Source: Pseudomonas sp. (GTDB lineage: Bacteria; Pseudomonadota; Gammaproteobacteria; Pseudomonadales; Pseudomonadaceae). From it: 64,000 nt of DNA. The notes under the pieces were generated by a model, which saw only the letters and a list, made by a program, of their open reading frames with translations, searched no databases and was not told the DNA's origin. A program made the translations under genes and the position numbers. Shown piece by piece: positions 55,909-64,000 of the stretch. The stretch lies in the NCBI RefSeq assembly GCF_017744435.1, contig NZ_JAGIBG010000005.1, forward strand, positions 106,779 to 170,778. The letters run 5' to 3'. How positions within the stretch are numbered: the stretch's first letter is position 1; every line of letters starts with the position of its first letter.

Positions 55909-56289
55909 TCATTCGATGACCAGGATGGCGTCCATTTCGACCTGGGCGCCTTTCGGCAGAGCAGCAACGCCGATGGCGGCGCGGGCTGGGTAAGGCTGTT
56001 CGAAGTAGCGGCCCATCACCTCGTTGACCTTGGCGAAGTGGCTCAGGTCGGTGAGGAAGATGTTCAGCTTGACGATGTCCTTGAACGAACCGCCAGCCGC
56101 TTCAGCCACGGACTTGAGGTTCTCGAATACCTGTACGGTCTGGGCTTCGAAGCCTTCGACCAGTTCCATGGTCTTCGGGTCCAGCGGGATCTGGCCCGAC
56201 ATGTAGACGGTGTTGCCGGCCTTGATCGCCTGGGAGTAGGTGCCGATAGCGGCAGGGGCCTTGTCGCTGTTGATTACGGTCTTGCTCAT
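55909..56289 (-). CDS. ridA: RidA-family deaminase
   Basis: 126 residues of the YjgF/YER057c/UK114 family. Conserved segments are [26 protein letters not shown] and [20 protein letters not shown], including the Arg (PARAAIG) that binds imine substrates. It hydrolyses reactive enamine/imine intermediates from PLP enzymes such as threonine dehydratase, protecting PLP enzymes. It lies 23 bases downstream of spoT on the same strand and is probably cotranscribed, a common arrangement. Confidence 0.92.
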   Translation of the reverse strand: MSKTVINSDKAPAAIGTYSQAIKAGNTVYMSGQIPLDPKTMELVEGFEAQTVQVFENLKSVAEAAGGSFKDIVKLNIFLTDLSHFAKVNEVMGRYFEQPYPARAAIGVAALPKGAQVEMDAILVIE

Positions 56290-56312
56290 GATGACTCCTT
56301 GCGGTTGGCGGA

Positions 56313-58421
56313 CTACGTACGCATGCGGGTGATGCGGACCACGCCGGTCAAGGTACGCAGCTTCTTGATCACACGCGCCAGGTGCACACGGTCGTGCACG
56401 CTGACCACCAGTTGGACCACGCTGATACGGCCGTCGCGTTCGTCCATGCTGATCTTCTCGATGTTGCCGTCGGCAGCGTTGACGCTGCTGGCCAGCAGGG
56501 CGATCAGGCCGCGCTGGTGTTCAAGTTCGACACGCAGCTCGACGTTGAATTCGCCAGCGATGTCCTTGGCCCACGAGAGTTGTACGCACTTCTCCGGGTT
56601 GTGGCGGATTTCGCTGATGTTGCGGCAGTTTTCCAGGTGCACGACCATGCCCTTGCCTGCTGACAGGTGGCCGACGATCGGGTCGCCCGGGATCGGTGTG
56701 CAGCACTTGGCGTAGCTCAGTACCAGGCCTTCGGTTCCGCGGATCGCCAGCGGGCCTTCCGGCGCCGGCAGCTGTTCGCCTTCGGCCGACAGCAGGCGGC
56801 GGGCGACCACGTAGGCCATGCGGTTGCCCAGGCCGATGTCTTCGAGCAGGTCTTCGATCAGCTCCAGGCGGTACTCGGCGAGAATCGCCTGGATACGCTC
56901 CTGGGGGATCTTCTCCAGGCTGCTGTCGAAACCGGTCAGCACCTTGTTCAGCAGGCGCTCGCCGAGGCTGATCGACTCGGAGCGGCGCTGCTGCTTGAGG
57001 GCGTGGCGAATGTGCGTGCGCGCCTTGCCGGTAACCACGAAATTGAGCCAGGCCGGATTCGGCCGTGCGCCCGGGGCGCTGACGATTTCCACCGTCGAGC
57101 CACTCTGCAGCGGTTCGGACAGCGGCGCCAGGCGGCGGTTGATGCGGCAGGCGATGCAGCTGTTGCCGACGTCGGTGTGCACCGCGTAGGCGAAGTCGAC
57201 GGCCGTGGAGCCTTTGGGCAGCTCCATGATCCGGCCTTTGGGCGTGAACACGTAGACCTCGTCCGGGAACAGGTCGATCTTCACGCTTTCAATGAATTCC
57301 AGCGAGTTGCCGGCACGCTGCTGCAGTTCGAGGATGCCCTTGACCCACTGCCGCGCCCGGGCGTGGCTGCCCTTGGGCTGCTCGTCCTCGTTGGACTTGT
57401 ACAGCCAGTGCGCAGCGATGCCGTTGTTGGCCATCTCTTCCATCTCGCGGGTGCGAATCTGGATCTCGATGGGCACGCCGTGCATGCCGAACAGCGTGGT
57501 GTGCAACGACTGGTAGCCGTTGGCCTTGGGGATCGCGATGTAATCCTTGAAACGACCGGGCAGCGGCTTGTACAGGTTGTGCACGGCGCCAAGCACGCGG
57601 TAGCAGGTGTCGACCTTGTCGACGATGATGCGGAAGGCATACACGTCCATGATCTCGTTGAAGGCGCGGCGCTTGCCACGCATCTTCTTGTAGATGCCAT
57701 AGAGGTGTTTCTGCCGGCCGCTGACCTCGCCCTCGATGCCGTCGGCAGCCAGGCAGTTGGCCAGCGAGTGCTCGATCTTGGCGACGATCTCTTTACGGTT
57801 GCCGCGTGCGCTCTTCACCGCCCGGTGGATCAGCGACGAACGCATCGGGTGCATGGCCTTGAAGCCGAGGTCCTCGAACTCCACGCGCACCGTGTGCATG
57901 CCCAGGCGGTTGGCGATGGGGGCGTAGATCTCGAGGGTTTCCTTGGCGATGCGCCGGCGTTTCTCGCCAGACAGCACTTCAAGGGTGCGCATGTTGTGCA
58001 GGCGGTCGGCCAGCTTGACCAGGATCACGCGGATATCGCGGGCCATGGCCATGGCCATCTTCTGGAAGTTTTCGGCCTGCGCCTCGGCCTTGGTCTCGAA
58101 GTTCATCTGGGTCAGTTTGCTGACCCCATCGACCAGTTCGGCCACGGTCTCGCCAAACTGCTGGCAGAGGGCTTCCTTGGCGATGCCGGTGTCTTCGATC
58201 ACGTCGTGCAGCATGGCTGCCATCAGGCTCTGATGGTCCATGTGCATGTCGGCGAGGATGCTGGCCACGGCCAGCGGATGGGTCACGTAGGGCTCGCCGC
58301 TGCGGCGGCGCTGCCCGTCGTGTGCCTGTTCGGCGTAGAAATAGGCGCGGCGAACCAGGTTGACCTGTTCGGGGCCCAGGTAGGTCGACAGCCGTTCGGC
58401 TAAGGCTTCTATGCCCGGCAT
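56313..58421 (-). CDS. spoT: bifunctional (p)ppGpp synthetase/hydrolase SpoT
   Basis: 702 residues. HD hydrolase domain with [18 protein letters not shown] and [10 protein letters not shown], synthetase domain ([16 protein letters not shown]), TGS domain ([22 protein letters not shown]) and C-terminal ACT domain (about 630-702). It makes and degrades the stringent-response alarmone (p)ppGpp. The HD motif is intact, so hydrolase activity is expected. It lies 59 bases downstream of rpoZ and 23 bases upstream of ridA. Confidence 0.96.
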   Translation of the reverse strand: MPGIEALAERLSTYLGPEQVNLVRRAYFYAEQAHDGQRRRSGEPYVTHPLAVASILADMHMDHQSLMAAMLHDVIEDTGIAKEALCQQFGETVAELVDGVSKLTQMNFETKAEAQAENFQKMAMAMARDIRVILVKLADRLHNMRTLEVLSGEKRRRIAKETLEIYAPIANRLGMHTVRVEFEDLGFKAMHPMRSSLIHRAVKSARGNRKEIVAKIEHSLANCLAADGIEGEVSGRQKHLYGIYKKMRGKRRAFNEIMDVYAFRIIVDKVDTCYRVLGAVHNLYKPLPGRFKDYIAIPKANGYQSLHTTLFGMHGVPIEIQIRTREMEEMANNGIAAHWLYKSNEDEQPKGSHARARQWVKGILELQQRAGNSLEFIESVKIDLFPDEVYVFTPKGRIMELPKGSTAVDFAYAVHTDVGNSCIACRINRRLAPLSEPLQSGSTVEIVSAPGARPNPAWLNFVVTGKARTHIRHALKQQRRSESISLGERLLNKVLTGFDSSLEKIPQERIQAILAEYRLELIEDLLEDIGLGNRMAYVVARRLLSAEGEQLPAPEGPLAIRGTEGLVLSYAKCCTPIPGDPIVGHLSAGKGMVVHLENCRNISEIRHNPEKCVQLSWAKDIAGEFNVELRVELEHQRGLIALLASSVNAADGNIEKISMDERDGRISVVQLVVSVHDRVHLARVIKKLRTLTGVVRITRMRT

Positions 58422-58480
58422 GGTTTCACCTCTTGCCGAGGAAGAGGGCCTTGTGCCGCGCGACGTCGACAGGGCATCGA

Positions 58481-58744
58481 TCAGACAGCCTCGTTGGACT
58501 CGTCCTCGAACGCGGCGAAAACCGGATCCTCGGTGACGATCTCTTCGGCGGCGATGAACTCAGGGGTAACGATACCTTCGGCGATTTCGCGCAGGGCGAC
58601 CACGGTCGGCTTGTCGTTTTCCCACGCTACGCGTGGCTCTTTGCCGCCGGTAGCCAGCTGACGGGCGCGCTTGGTCGAGAGCATGACCAGCTCAAAACGG
58701 TTATCCACGTGTTCCAGGCAGTCTTCAACAGTTACGCGGGCCAT
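58481..58744 (-). CDS. rpoZ: RNA polymerase omega subunit
   Basis: 87 residues. The family core [30 protein letters not shown] is present in order (shortened here), followed by the acidic C-terminal tail ([12 protein letters not shown]). Omega helps fold beta-prime and forms part of the ppGpp site. ATG 58744 begins the canonical sequence. It is followed by spoT. In most pseudomonads gmk lies directly before rpoZ; here a LysR regulator and a polyamine cluster lie upstream instead. Confidence 0.95.
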   Translation of the reverse strand: MARVTVEDCLEHVDNRFELVMLSTKRARQLATGGKEPRVAWENDKPTVVALREIAEGIVTPEFIAAEEIVTEDPVFAAFEDESNEAV

Positions 58745-58873
58745 GGTCTTCCTCAGTAGCAAATGCGGTAGGCGTGCAGCCCAATATGGGCAGGCGGACT
58801 CGATAGTTTAAAAAATCACCAGCCAATAGGGAAGCGCTGTTTTGTCGGCTACCCCGTCGGGCCTGCGTATCAC

Positions 58874-58920
58874 CGTGCCCTGCGGGAGCGGCTTCAGCCG
58901 CGAAAGGGCCGGAACAGACA
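58874..58920. repeat. single REP element
   Basis: CCTGCGGGAGCGGCTTCAGCCGCGAAAGGGCCGG, a REP half-unit with its own small hairpin (GCGGCTTCAGCCGC), between rpoZ and the LysR gene. Confidence 0.6.
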
Positions 58921-58948
58921 CCCTGGATACATGCTCCTGACGATAACC

Positions 58949-59821
58949 TCAGAGCATCGCATCCCGCAACCGCGGCGTCAGTTCCTCGAACAAGGTCTGC
59001 ACCGAGCGCAACGCCCGGCAATCCGGCCGGGTCAGCAGCCACAGCTGGGTATCGCAGCCCGGCAGCGGCCCGCTCAACGCATCGACCCCCGGCAACGCAT
59101 CGACCATATAGTCCGGCAATGCCGCCACGCCCAGCCCGGTGCTCACCAGCTGGGCGATGGTCGACATGCCGCTGCACTGGTAGCGCGGGCTCAGCCCCGG
59201 GTACTGCTGGTTGCGCCAGACCACGGTGGGGTGGTCCTGCATGGAATCGTCCGGGGCGATCCACGGCACGCTGCTGGCCGATTCATTCAAGCGCTCGCGC
59301 CACTGGGGCTGACCGCATATCACATAAGAGGTAGAACCCAGGCAACGACCCACCAGATGCTCCGGCGGCGTATTGGTCAGGCGCAGGGCGATGTCGGCAT
59401 CGCGCCGGCTGAGGTTGGCGAAGGTGTTGGAGGTGCCCATCTCCAGCGACAACGCCGGGTAGTTCGGCATGAACGCCGCCAGCGCCGGTAGCAGCAGGCT
59501 GTGCATCACCGCCTCGGTGCAGGTCAGGCGCACGGTACCGCTGACCACTTGCTCGCCGCTGGTCATGGCAATGCGTGCGGCATCCAGCGCCTGCTCTGCG
59601 CGCTCGGCCTGCTCGGCCAGGGCCTGGGCCGTGTCGGTCGGCAGGTAGCCTTTGCGGCTTTTCACGAACAGTGCGGTGCCCAGCGCCGACTCCAGCCGGC
59701 GAATCGAGCGGAACACGGTCGAAACGTCGACCTTGAGCAGTTCGGCGGCCTTGGCCAGTGAGCGCCCGCGTTCCAGTGCCAGGACCAGGGAGAGGTCGGC
59801 GTGGGTAATTTGATATTGCAT
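58949..59821 (-). CDS. LysR-family regulator of the adjacent polyamine genes
   Basis: 290 residues. Helix-turn-helix SLAKAAELLKVDVSTVFRSIRRLE, then an effector domain with TCTEAVMHSLLLPALAAFMP. The LysR subgroup with VDVSTVFRSIRRLE is typical of regulators that sit divergent to catabolic genes. Met 59821 (QYQITHADLSLV) is the normal start; upstream open frame is unsupported. It is divergent from the glutamylpolyamine synthetase gene across about 200 bases, so it probably controls puuA-puuD-permease. Confidence 0.85.
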   Translation of the reverse strand: MQYQITHADLSLVLALERGRSLAKAAELLKVDVSTVFRSIRRLESALGTALFVKSRKGYLPTDTAQALAEQAERAEQALDAARIAMTSGEQVVSGTVRLTCTEAVMHSLLLPALAAFMPNYPALSLEMGTSNTFANLSRRDADIALRLTNTPPEHLVGRCLGSTSYVICGQPQWRERLNESASSVPWIAPDDSMQDHPTVVWRNQQYPGLSPRYQCSGMSTIAQLVSTGLGVAALPDYMVDALPGVDALSGPLPGCDTQLWLLTRPDCRALRSVQTLFEELTPRLRDAML

Positions 59822-60026
59822 TGGTGCACGCTCTGCTTGCCGAATTGCCAATGTCTGTTGCGTGAGGGCCATTTTATAGTGAAACGGCCCCCCGGAATCA
59901 ATGCGCCCGGTCGGGTAACCAATCCCCACGATGGGAAAGTGAAAAAAACAACAGCTGCAACCATCGTCGCCCGTGAGGCGCCAGCCGTATCCCCACATCG
60001 CCGCAGCAAATCATAGGATGTAAGCC

Positions 60027-61409
60027 ATGACGTCGGTCACCCCGTGCGCCAGTACTTCCAGCGAGATGAATGACTTCCTTCAGGCCCATCCGGACACGCA
60101 GTACGTCGATCTGCTGATTTCCGACATGAACGGCGTGGTACGCGGCAAGCGCATCGAGCGCGCCAGCCTGCACAAGGTGTACGAGAAAGGTATCAACCTG
60201 CCGGCTTCGTTGTTCGCCCTCGACATCAATGGCTCGACCGTGGAAAGCACCGGCCTGGGCCTGGATATCGGCGACGCCGACCGCATCTGCTACCCGATTG
60301 CCGGCACGCTGTCCGACGAGCCGTGGCAGAAGCGCCCGACCGCGCAGTTGCTGATGACCATGCACGAACTCGACGGTGAGCCGTTCTTCGCCGACCCGCG
60401 CGAAGTGCTGCGCCAGGTGGTGAGCAAGTTCGACGCCATGGGCCTGGATATCTGCGCCGCGTTCGAGCTGGAGTTCTACCTGATCGACCAGGACAACCTC
60501 AACGGCCGCCCGCAACCGCCACGCTCGCCCATCTCGGGCAAGCGCCCGCAGTCGACCCAGGTGTACCTGATCGACGACCTCGACGAGTACGCCGACTGCC
60601 TGCAGGACATGCTCGAAGCGGCCAAGGAGCAAGGCCTGCCAGCCGATGCCATCGTCAAGGAAAGTGCCCCGGCGCAGTTCGAAGTCAACCTGCACCACGT
60701 CGCTGACCCGATGAAGGCCTGCGACTATGCGATCCTGCTCAAGCGCCTGATCAAGAACGTCGCCTACGACCATGAAATGGACACCACGTTCATGGCCAAG
60801 CCCTACCCGGGCCAGGCGGGCAATGGCCTGCACGTGCACATTTCGCTGCTGGACAAGAAAACCGGCAAGAACATCTTCGCCCATGAAGACCCGCTGCAAA
60901 GCGACGCCCTGCGCCACGCCATCGGCGGTGTGTTGGAGACCATGCCGGCGTCGATGGCCTTCCTGTGCCCGAACATCAACTCCTATCGCCGCTTCGGTGC
61001 GCAGTTCTACGTACCGAACGCGCCGAGCTGGGGCCTGGACAACCGCACCGTGGCCGTGCGCGTACCGACCGACAGCAGTGACAACGTGCGCATCGAGCAC
61101 CGCGTGGCCGGCGCCGATGCCAACCCGTACCTGATGCTGGCAGCCATCCTGGCCGGCATCCACCACGGCCTGACCAGCAAGATCGAGCCAGGTGCGCCGA
61201 TCGAAGGCAACTCCTACGAACAGCTGGAGCAGAGCCTGCCGAACAACCTGCGCGACGCCCTGCGTGCGCTGGATGACAGCGAAGTCCTTAACCAATACAT
61301 CAGCCCGGATTACATCGATATCTTCGTGGCCTGCAAGGAAAGTGAGCTGGCCGAGTTCGAAGTTTCGATTTCCGACCTCGAATACAACTGGTACCTGCAC
61401 ACGGTGTAA
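60027..61409 (+). CDS. puuA: gamma-glutamylpolyamine synthetase (glutamine synthetase family)
   Basis: 460 residues. Glutamine-synthetase fold: ESAPAQFEVNLHHV and AGNGLHVHISLLDKK contain the metal and ATP-binding residues, and NRTVAVRVPTDSSDNVRIEHRVAGADANPYL the ammonium/substrate region (first part given). It belongs to the PuuA/SpuI group, which joins glutamate to putrescine or another amine instead of ammonia. The catalytic Asp and Glu of GlnA are only partly conserved, as in this subfamily. ATG 60027, or Met 60066 (NDFLQAHPDTQ). It is followed by puuD after 4 bases. Confidence 0.88.
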   Translation: MTSVTPCASTSSEMNDFLQAHPDTQYVDLLISDMNGVVRGKRIERASLHKVYEKGINLPASLFALDINGSTVESTGLGLDIGDADRICYPIAGTLSDEPWQKRPTAQLLMTMHELDGEPFFADPREVLRQVVSKFDAMGLDICAAFELEFYLIDQDNLNGRPQPPRSPISGKRPQSTQVYLIDDLDEYADCLQDMLEAAKEQGLPADAIVKESAPAQFEVNLHHVADPMKACDYAILLKRLIKNVAYDHEMDTTFMAKPYPGQAGNGLHVHISLLDKKTGKNIFAHEDPLQSDALRHAIGGVLETMPASMAFLCPNINSYRRFGAQFYVPNAPSWGLDNRTVAVRVPTDSSDNVRIEHRVAGADANPYLMLAAILAGIHHGLTSKIEPGAPIEGNSYEQLEQSLPNNLRDALRALDDSEVLNQYISPDYIDIFVACKESELAEFEVSISDLEYNWYLHTV

Positions 61410-61413
61410 GCCC

Positions 61414-62169
61414 ATGAGCGCAATTGCGGTCCCCTTGATCGGTATCAGCGCCTGCCGCCAGCAGGTGGGGAAGAACTCGTCGCACACGGTGGGCGACAAG
61501 TATGTGGAGGCCGCCGGCTTCGCCGGATTGCCGCTGATTCTGCCAGCCCGCGACGGCGGCAGTGACACGCAGGCGCTGCTGTCCCGGCTTAACGGCATTG
61601 TTTTTACCGGCTCGCCTTCAAATATCGAGCCGCATCATTACAATGGCGCCGCCAGCGCCGAAGGGACCCGGCACGACCTTGCCCGTGACCGGCTGACCCT
61701 GCCGTTGCTGCAGGCGGCGATTGCCGCCGGCGTGCCGGTGTTCTGCATCTGCCGTGGCTTCCAGGAGCTGAACGTGGCCCTGGGCGGCAGCTTGCACCAG
61801 CGTGTGCAGGAGCTGCCCGGCTACATGGACCATCGTGAACCCGAGGATGCACCCCTGGAGGTGCAGTACGGCCCTCGTCATCCCGTCAGCGTTGCACCTG
61901 GCGGGATGTTCGAGCGCCTGGGCCTGGCTGCGCAGTTCGAGGTCAACTCGCTGCACAGTCAGGGCATCGACCGCCTGGCCCCAGGCCTGCGAGTCGAGGC
62001 ACGGGCCCCGGATGGCCTGATCGAAGCAGTGTCGATGCCTGACGCGCCGGGCTTTGTACTTGGCGTGCAGTGGCACCCTGAATGGCGTTTCGCCGACAAC
62101 CCGGTCTCAAGGCGCCTTTTCCAGGCGTTCCGCGAGGCCTGCATCGCCCATGCTGCACGGGAGGTCTGA
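61414..62169 (+). CDS. puuD: gamma-glutamyl-gamma-aminobutyrate hydrolase
   Basis: 251 residues, class I glutamine amidotransferase-like fold. The nucleophile lies in PVFCICRGFQELN, and the His-Glu pair in GVQWHPEWRF. It releases glutamate from gamma-glutamyl-GABA at the end of the Puu pathway. ATG 61414 is used, 4 bases after puuA; the frame also runs through puuA, which is not real. The puuB and puuC genes of the pathway are not in this window. Confidence 0.9.
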   Translation: MSAIAVPLIGISACRQQVGKNSSHTVGDKYVEAAGFAGLPLILPARDGGSDTQALLSRLNGIVFTGSPSNIEPHHYNGAASAEGTRHDLARDRLTLPLLQAAIAAGVPVFCICRGFQELNVALGGSLHQRVQELPGYMDHREPEDAPLEVQYGPRHPVSVAPGGMFERLGLAAQFEVNSLHSQGIDRLAPGLRVEARAPDGLIEAVSMPDAPGFVLGVQWHPEWRFADNPVSRRLFQAFREACIAHAAREV

Positions 62170-62287
62170 CAGCAAGTCAGCCAAAAGTCCGGGATGACTC
62201 ACCCCCGGCAGCGCGCTTTCAATGAGTGGAAGCAGGCCTTGGGAACAGGGCCTGTGAAAACAATTCCAATAGTTACGGCAAAAACTC

Positions 62288-63826
62288 ATGAGCAATTACA
62301 CAGAAGCCGGCCGCCCACCCGATGTGGCCGACTCGGGCAGCACTCAGCGCAGCAAAGGCCTGGCCAAGGGCCGTCTTGGCCTGCTGGCCAGCGTGGTGCT
62401 GGGCATTTCCACCATTGCCCCGGTCTACACCCTGACCGGCGCTCTTGGCCCGACCGTACGTGAGGTCGGTGCACATCTTCCCGCCGTGTTCATCGTCGGC
62501 TTCCTGCCGATGCTGCTGGTTGCCCTGGGCTACCGCGAACTGAATTCGGCCGAGCCAGACAGTGGCACTTCGTTTACCTGGTCGGCCCGTGCCTTTGGCC
62601 CGATGATCGGCTGGATCGGTGGCTGGGGGCTGGTCGTAGCCACCACCATCGTGCTGTCCAACCTGGCGGGCGTTGCCGTCGACTTCTTCTATCTGTTCCT
62701 CAGCCAGATCACCGGCCACCATGAGCTGGCGGCACTGGCTGACAACCTGTTGATCAACATCGCAACCTGTTGCGTGTTCATCGCCCTGGCGGTGTGGATC
62801 TGCTGCCGTGGCATGGCCACCACCATGACCGTGCAGTACGGCCTGGTGGCGCTGCAGCTGATGGTGCTGCTCGGCTTTGCCTTCGCGGCCTTCGGCGGTA
62901 CCACCGCGCCACCGCCGCTGGAGTTCGATTTCGCCTGGTTCAACCCGTTCGGTGTCGAGTCGTTCTCGGCCTTTGCTGCAGGGCTTTCGCTGTCGATCTT
63001 CATCTTCTGGGGCTGGGACGTGTGCCTGACCGTCAGCGAAGAGTCGATCGGCAGTGACGAGGTGCCGGGCAAGGCGGCTACCTGGACCGTACTGCTGATT
63101 CTCGGCCTGTACCTGATTACCGCCATCGCCACCCTGCAGTTCGCCGGTATCAGCGAGCAGGGCCTGGGCCTGAACAACCCGCGCATCCAGGAAAACGTGT
63201 TTGCCCACCTGGCCGGGCCGGTGATGGGGCCTCTGGCGATCCTGATGTCGATCGCTGTGCTGGCGAGCACCGCGGCGTCGCTGCAGTCGACCTTCGTGTC
63301 GCCGGCGCGCACGCTGTTGGCCATGGGTTACTACGGCGCGGTGCCGCAGAAATTCGCCAGCGTCTGCCCGCGTTCGCAAACCCCGCGTTACGCGACCATC
63401 TGCGCCGGTGTGGCGGCAGGTCTGTTCTACGTGACCATGCGCACCCTAAGCGAGAACGTGCTGGCTGACACCATCACGGCGCTGGGCATGATGATCTGCT
63501 TCTACTATTCGCTGACGGCGTTCGCCTGTGTCTGGTACTTCCGTGACAGCCTGTTCGGCAGCCTGCGCCACTTCTTCATGCGCGGCCTGTGCCCGTTGGT
63601 AGGTGGGGTGATCCTGTCGGTGATCTTCGTGCGCACGGCCATCGACAGCGCCTCGCCGGACTTCGGCAGCGGTTCGCATGTGGCCGGACTGGGGTTGGTG
63701 TTCGTGATTGCGGCGATCATTTCGGCACTGGGGATCGTGCTGATGATGATTTCGCGGATGCGTGCGCCGGCTTACTTCCTGGGAGCGACCCTGCGTCAGC
63801 AGGCTACCTTGCCACTTCAAGACTAA
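62288..63826 (+). CDS. APC-family amino acid/polyamine permease
   Basis: 512 residues, about 12 membrane helices. The APC fold opens GLAKGRLGLLASVVLGISTIAPVYTLTGALG, with the unwound TM1 segment, and continues VALGYRELNSAEPDSGTSFTWSARAFGP. Substrate is probably putrescine, another amine or an amino acid, given the puuA-puuD neighbours and the same orientation. It follows puuD by 118 bases. Its 3' end (63783-63826) reappears as an inverted copy at the window's end. Confidence 0.88.
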   Translation: MSNYTEAGRPPDVADSGSTQRSKGLAKGRLGLLASVVLGISTIAPVYTLTGALGPTVREVGAHLPAVFIVGFLPMLLVALGYRELNSAEPDSGTSFTWSARAFGPMIGWIGGWGLVVATTIVLSNLAGVAVDFFYLFLSQITGHHELAALADNLLINIATCCVFIALAVWICCRGMATTMTVQYGLVALQLMVLLGFAFAAFGGTTAPPPLEFDFAWFNPFGVESFSAFAAGLSLSIFIFWGWDVCLTVSEESIGSDEVPGKAATWTVLLILGLYLITAIATLQFAGISEQGLGLNNPRIQENVFAHLAGPVMGPLAILMSIAVLASTAASLQSTFVSPARTLLAMGYYGAVPQKFASVCPRSQTPRYATICAGVAAGLFYVTMRTLSENVLADTITALGMMICFYYSLTAFACVWYFRDSLFGSLRHFFMRGLCPLVGGVILSVIFVRTAIDSASPDFGSGSHVAGLGLVFVIAAIISALGIVLMMISRMRAPAYFLGATLRQQATLPLQD

Positions 63827-64000
63827 GTCATTGGGGCCGCTGCGCGGCCCTTCGCGGGCACGCCCGCTCCCACAGGAATATCACTGCCCTTGAGGCTTGT
63901 GTTGTACCTGTGGGAGCGGGCGTGCCCGCGAAGGGCCGCGCAGCGGCCCCAATGACTTAGTCTTGAAGTGGCAAGGTAGCCTGCTGACGCAGGGTCGCTC
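63783..64000. repeat. long inverted repeat at the window end
   Basis: Arms 63783-63876 and 63907-64000 are exact reverse complements over 94 bases with a 30-base spacer. The left arm contains the last 44 bases of the permease gene plus a REP unit (GGGGCCGCTGCGCGGCCC, CGGGCACGCCCGCTCCCACAGG). A REP pair would explain only the inner half; the copied coding segment is unexpected. Confidence 0.9.

Overview
The window looks like a chromosomal segment of a Pseudomonas putida-group bacterium. Protein-coding density is high and GC-rich. The intergenic gaps carry Pseudomonas-type REP palindromes (CTGTGGGAGCGGGC... and GCCGGCCTCTTCGCGG... types). The gene order (zwf/RpiR regulator, pyruvate carboxylase, aspA, purEK, pstSCAB-phoU, phoBR, ubiAC, rubredoxin, HU, recG-oxyR, exbBD-tonB, spoT-rpoZ, glutamylpolyamine genes) matches what I remember of the last part of the P. 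putida chromosome. No tRNA, rRNA, CRISPR array or insertion sequence was seen.

Layout. 1-1709: end of a PAS-GGDEF-EAL protein. 1722-8846: central carbon block, with zwf divergent from a HexR-like regulator across a palindromic operator, then the regulator pycR divergent from the two-subunit pyruvate carboxylase pycA-pycB. 8954-12339: two GNAT acetyltransferases, a PaiB-like flavoprotein and a divergent MocR regulator whose linker is made of DnaA-box-like repeats. 12472-15726: polyamine block (periplasmic binding protein, acetylpolyamine deacetylase, AraC regulator). 15909-18433: aspA and a divergent HypT-like LysR gene. 18663-24320: purEK and mixed housekeeping genes, ending in an MHS-type transporter.

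24296-29726 is the accessory island. It has a decayed immunity gene on the minus strand, then a three-gene bacteriocin locus on the plus strand. Gene 1 (864 aa) is an S-pyocin-like protein. It contains an internal colicin-E-type DNase domain that has lost its catalytic histidines, followed by a new AT-rich C-terminal nuclease-like domain. Gene 2 is the matching DUF6392-like immunity protein. Gene 3 (505 aa) fuses an Im2/Im9-like immunity domain to a Pyocin_S translocation domain. I infer that the dead DNase and the Im domain are a docking pair that joins two polypeptides into a bipartite bacteriocin. The toxin start codon and ribosome-binding site lie inside a perfect 9-bp hairpin with GGA in the loop, as expected for RsmA/CsrA control.

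29878-42573: phosphate regulon. It has pstS with a four-repeat PhoB array, pstC-pstA-pstB (pstC probably leaderless from its own Pho promoter), phoU, a CheY-like regulator, an M23 peptidase, a CorC-type protein, and phoB-phoR on the minus strand with its own Pho box. 42748-58744: a secreted-repeat protein, ubiC-ubiA, rubredoxin and its reductase, HU, an SCP2-like protein, an HDOD protein, oxyR-recG, exbB-exbD-tonB, an epimerase, a lipoprotein, ridA, spoT and rpoZ. 58949-63826: LysR regulator, gamma-glutamylpolyamine synthetase, gamma-glutamyl-GABA hydrolase and an APC permease, placed where gmk normally precedes rpoZ. The final 94 bases are an exact reverse complement of 63783-63876, including the end of the permease gene, which suggests a contig-end fold-back or an unusual palindromic duplication.
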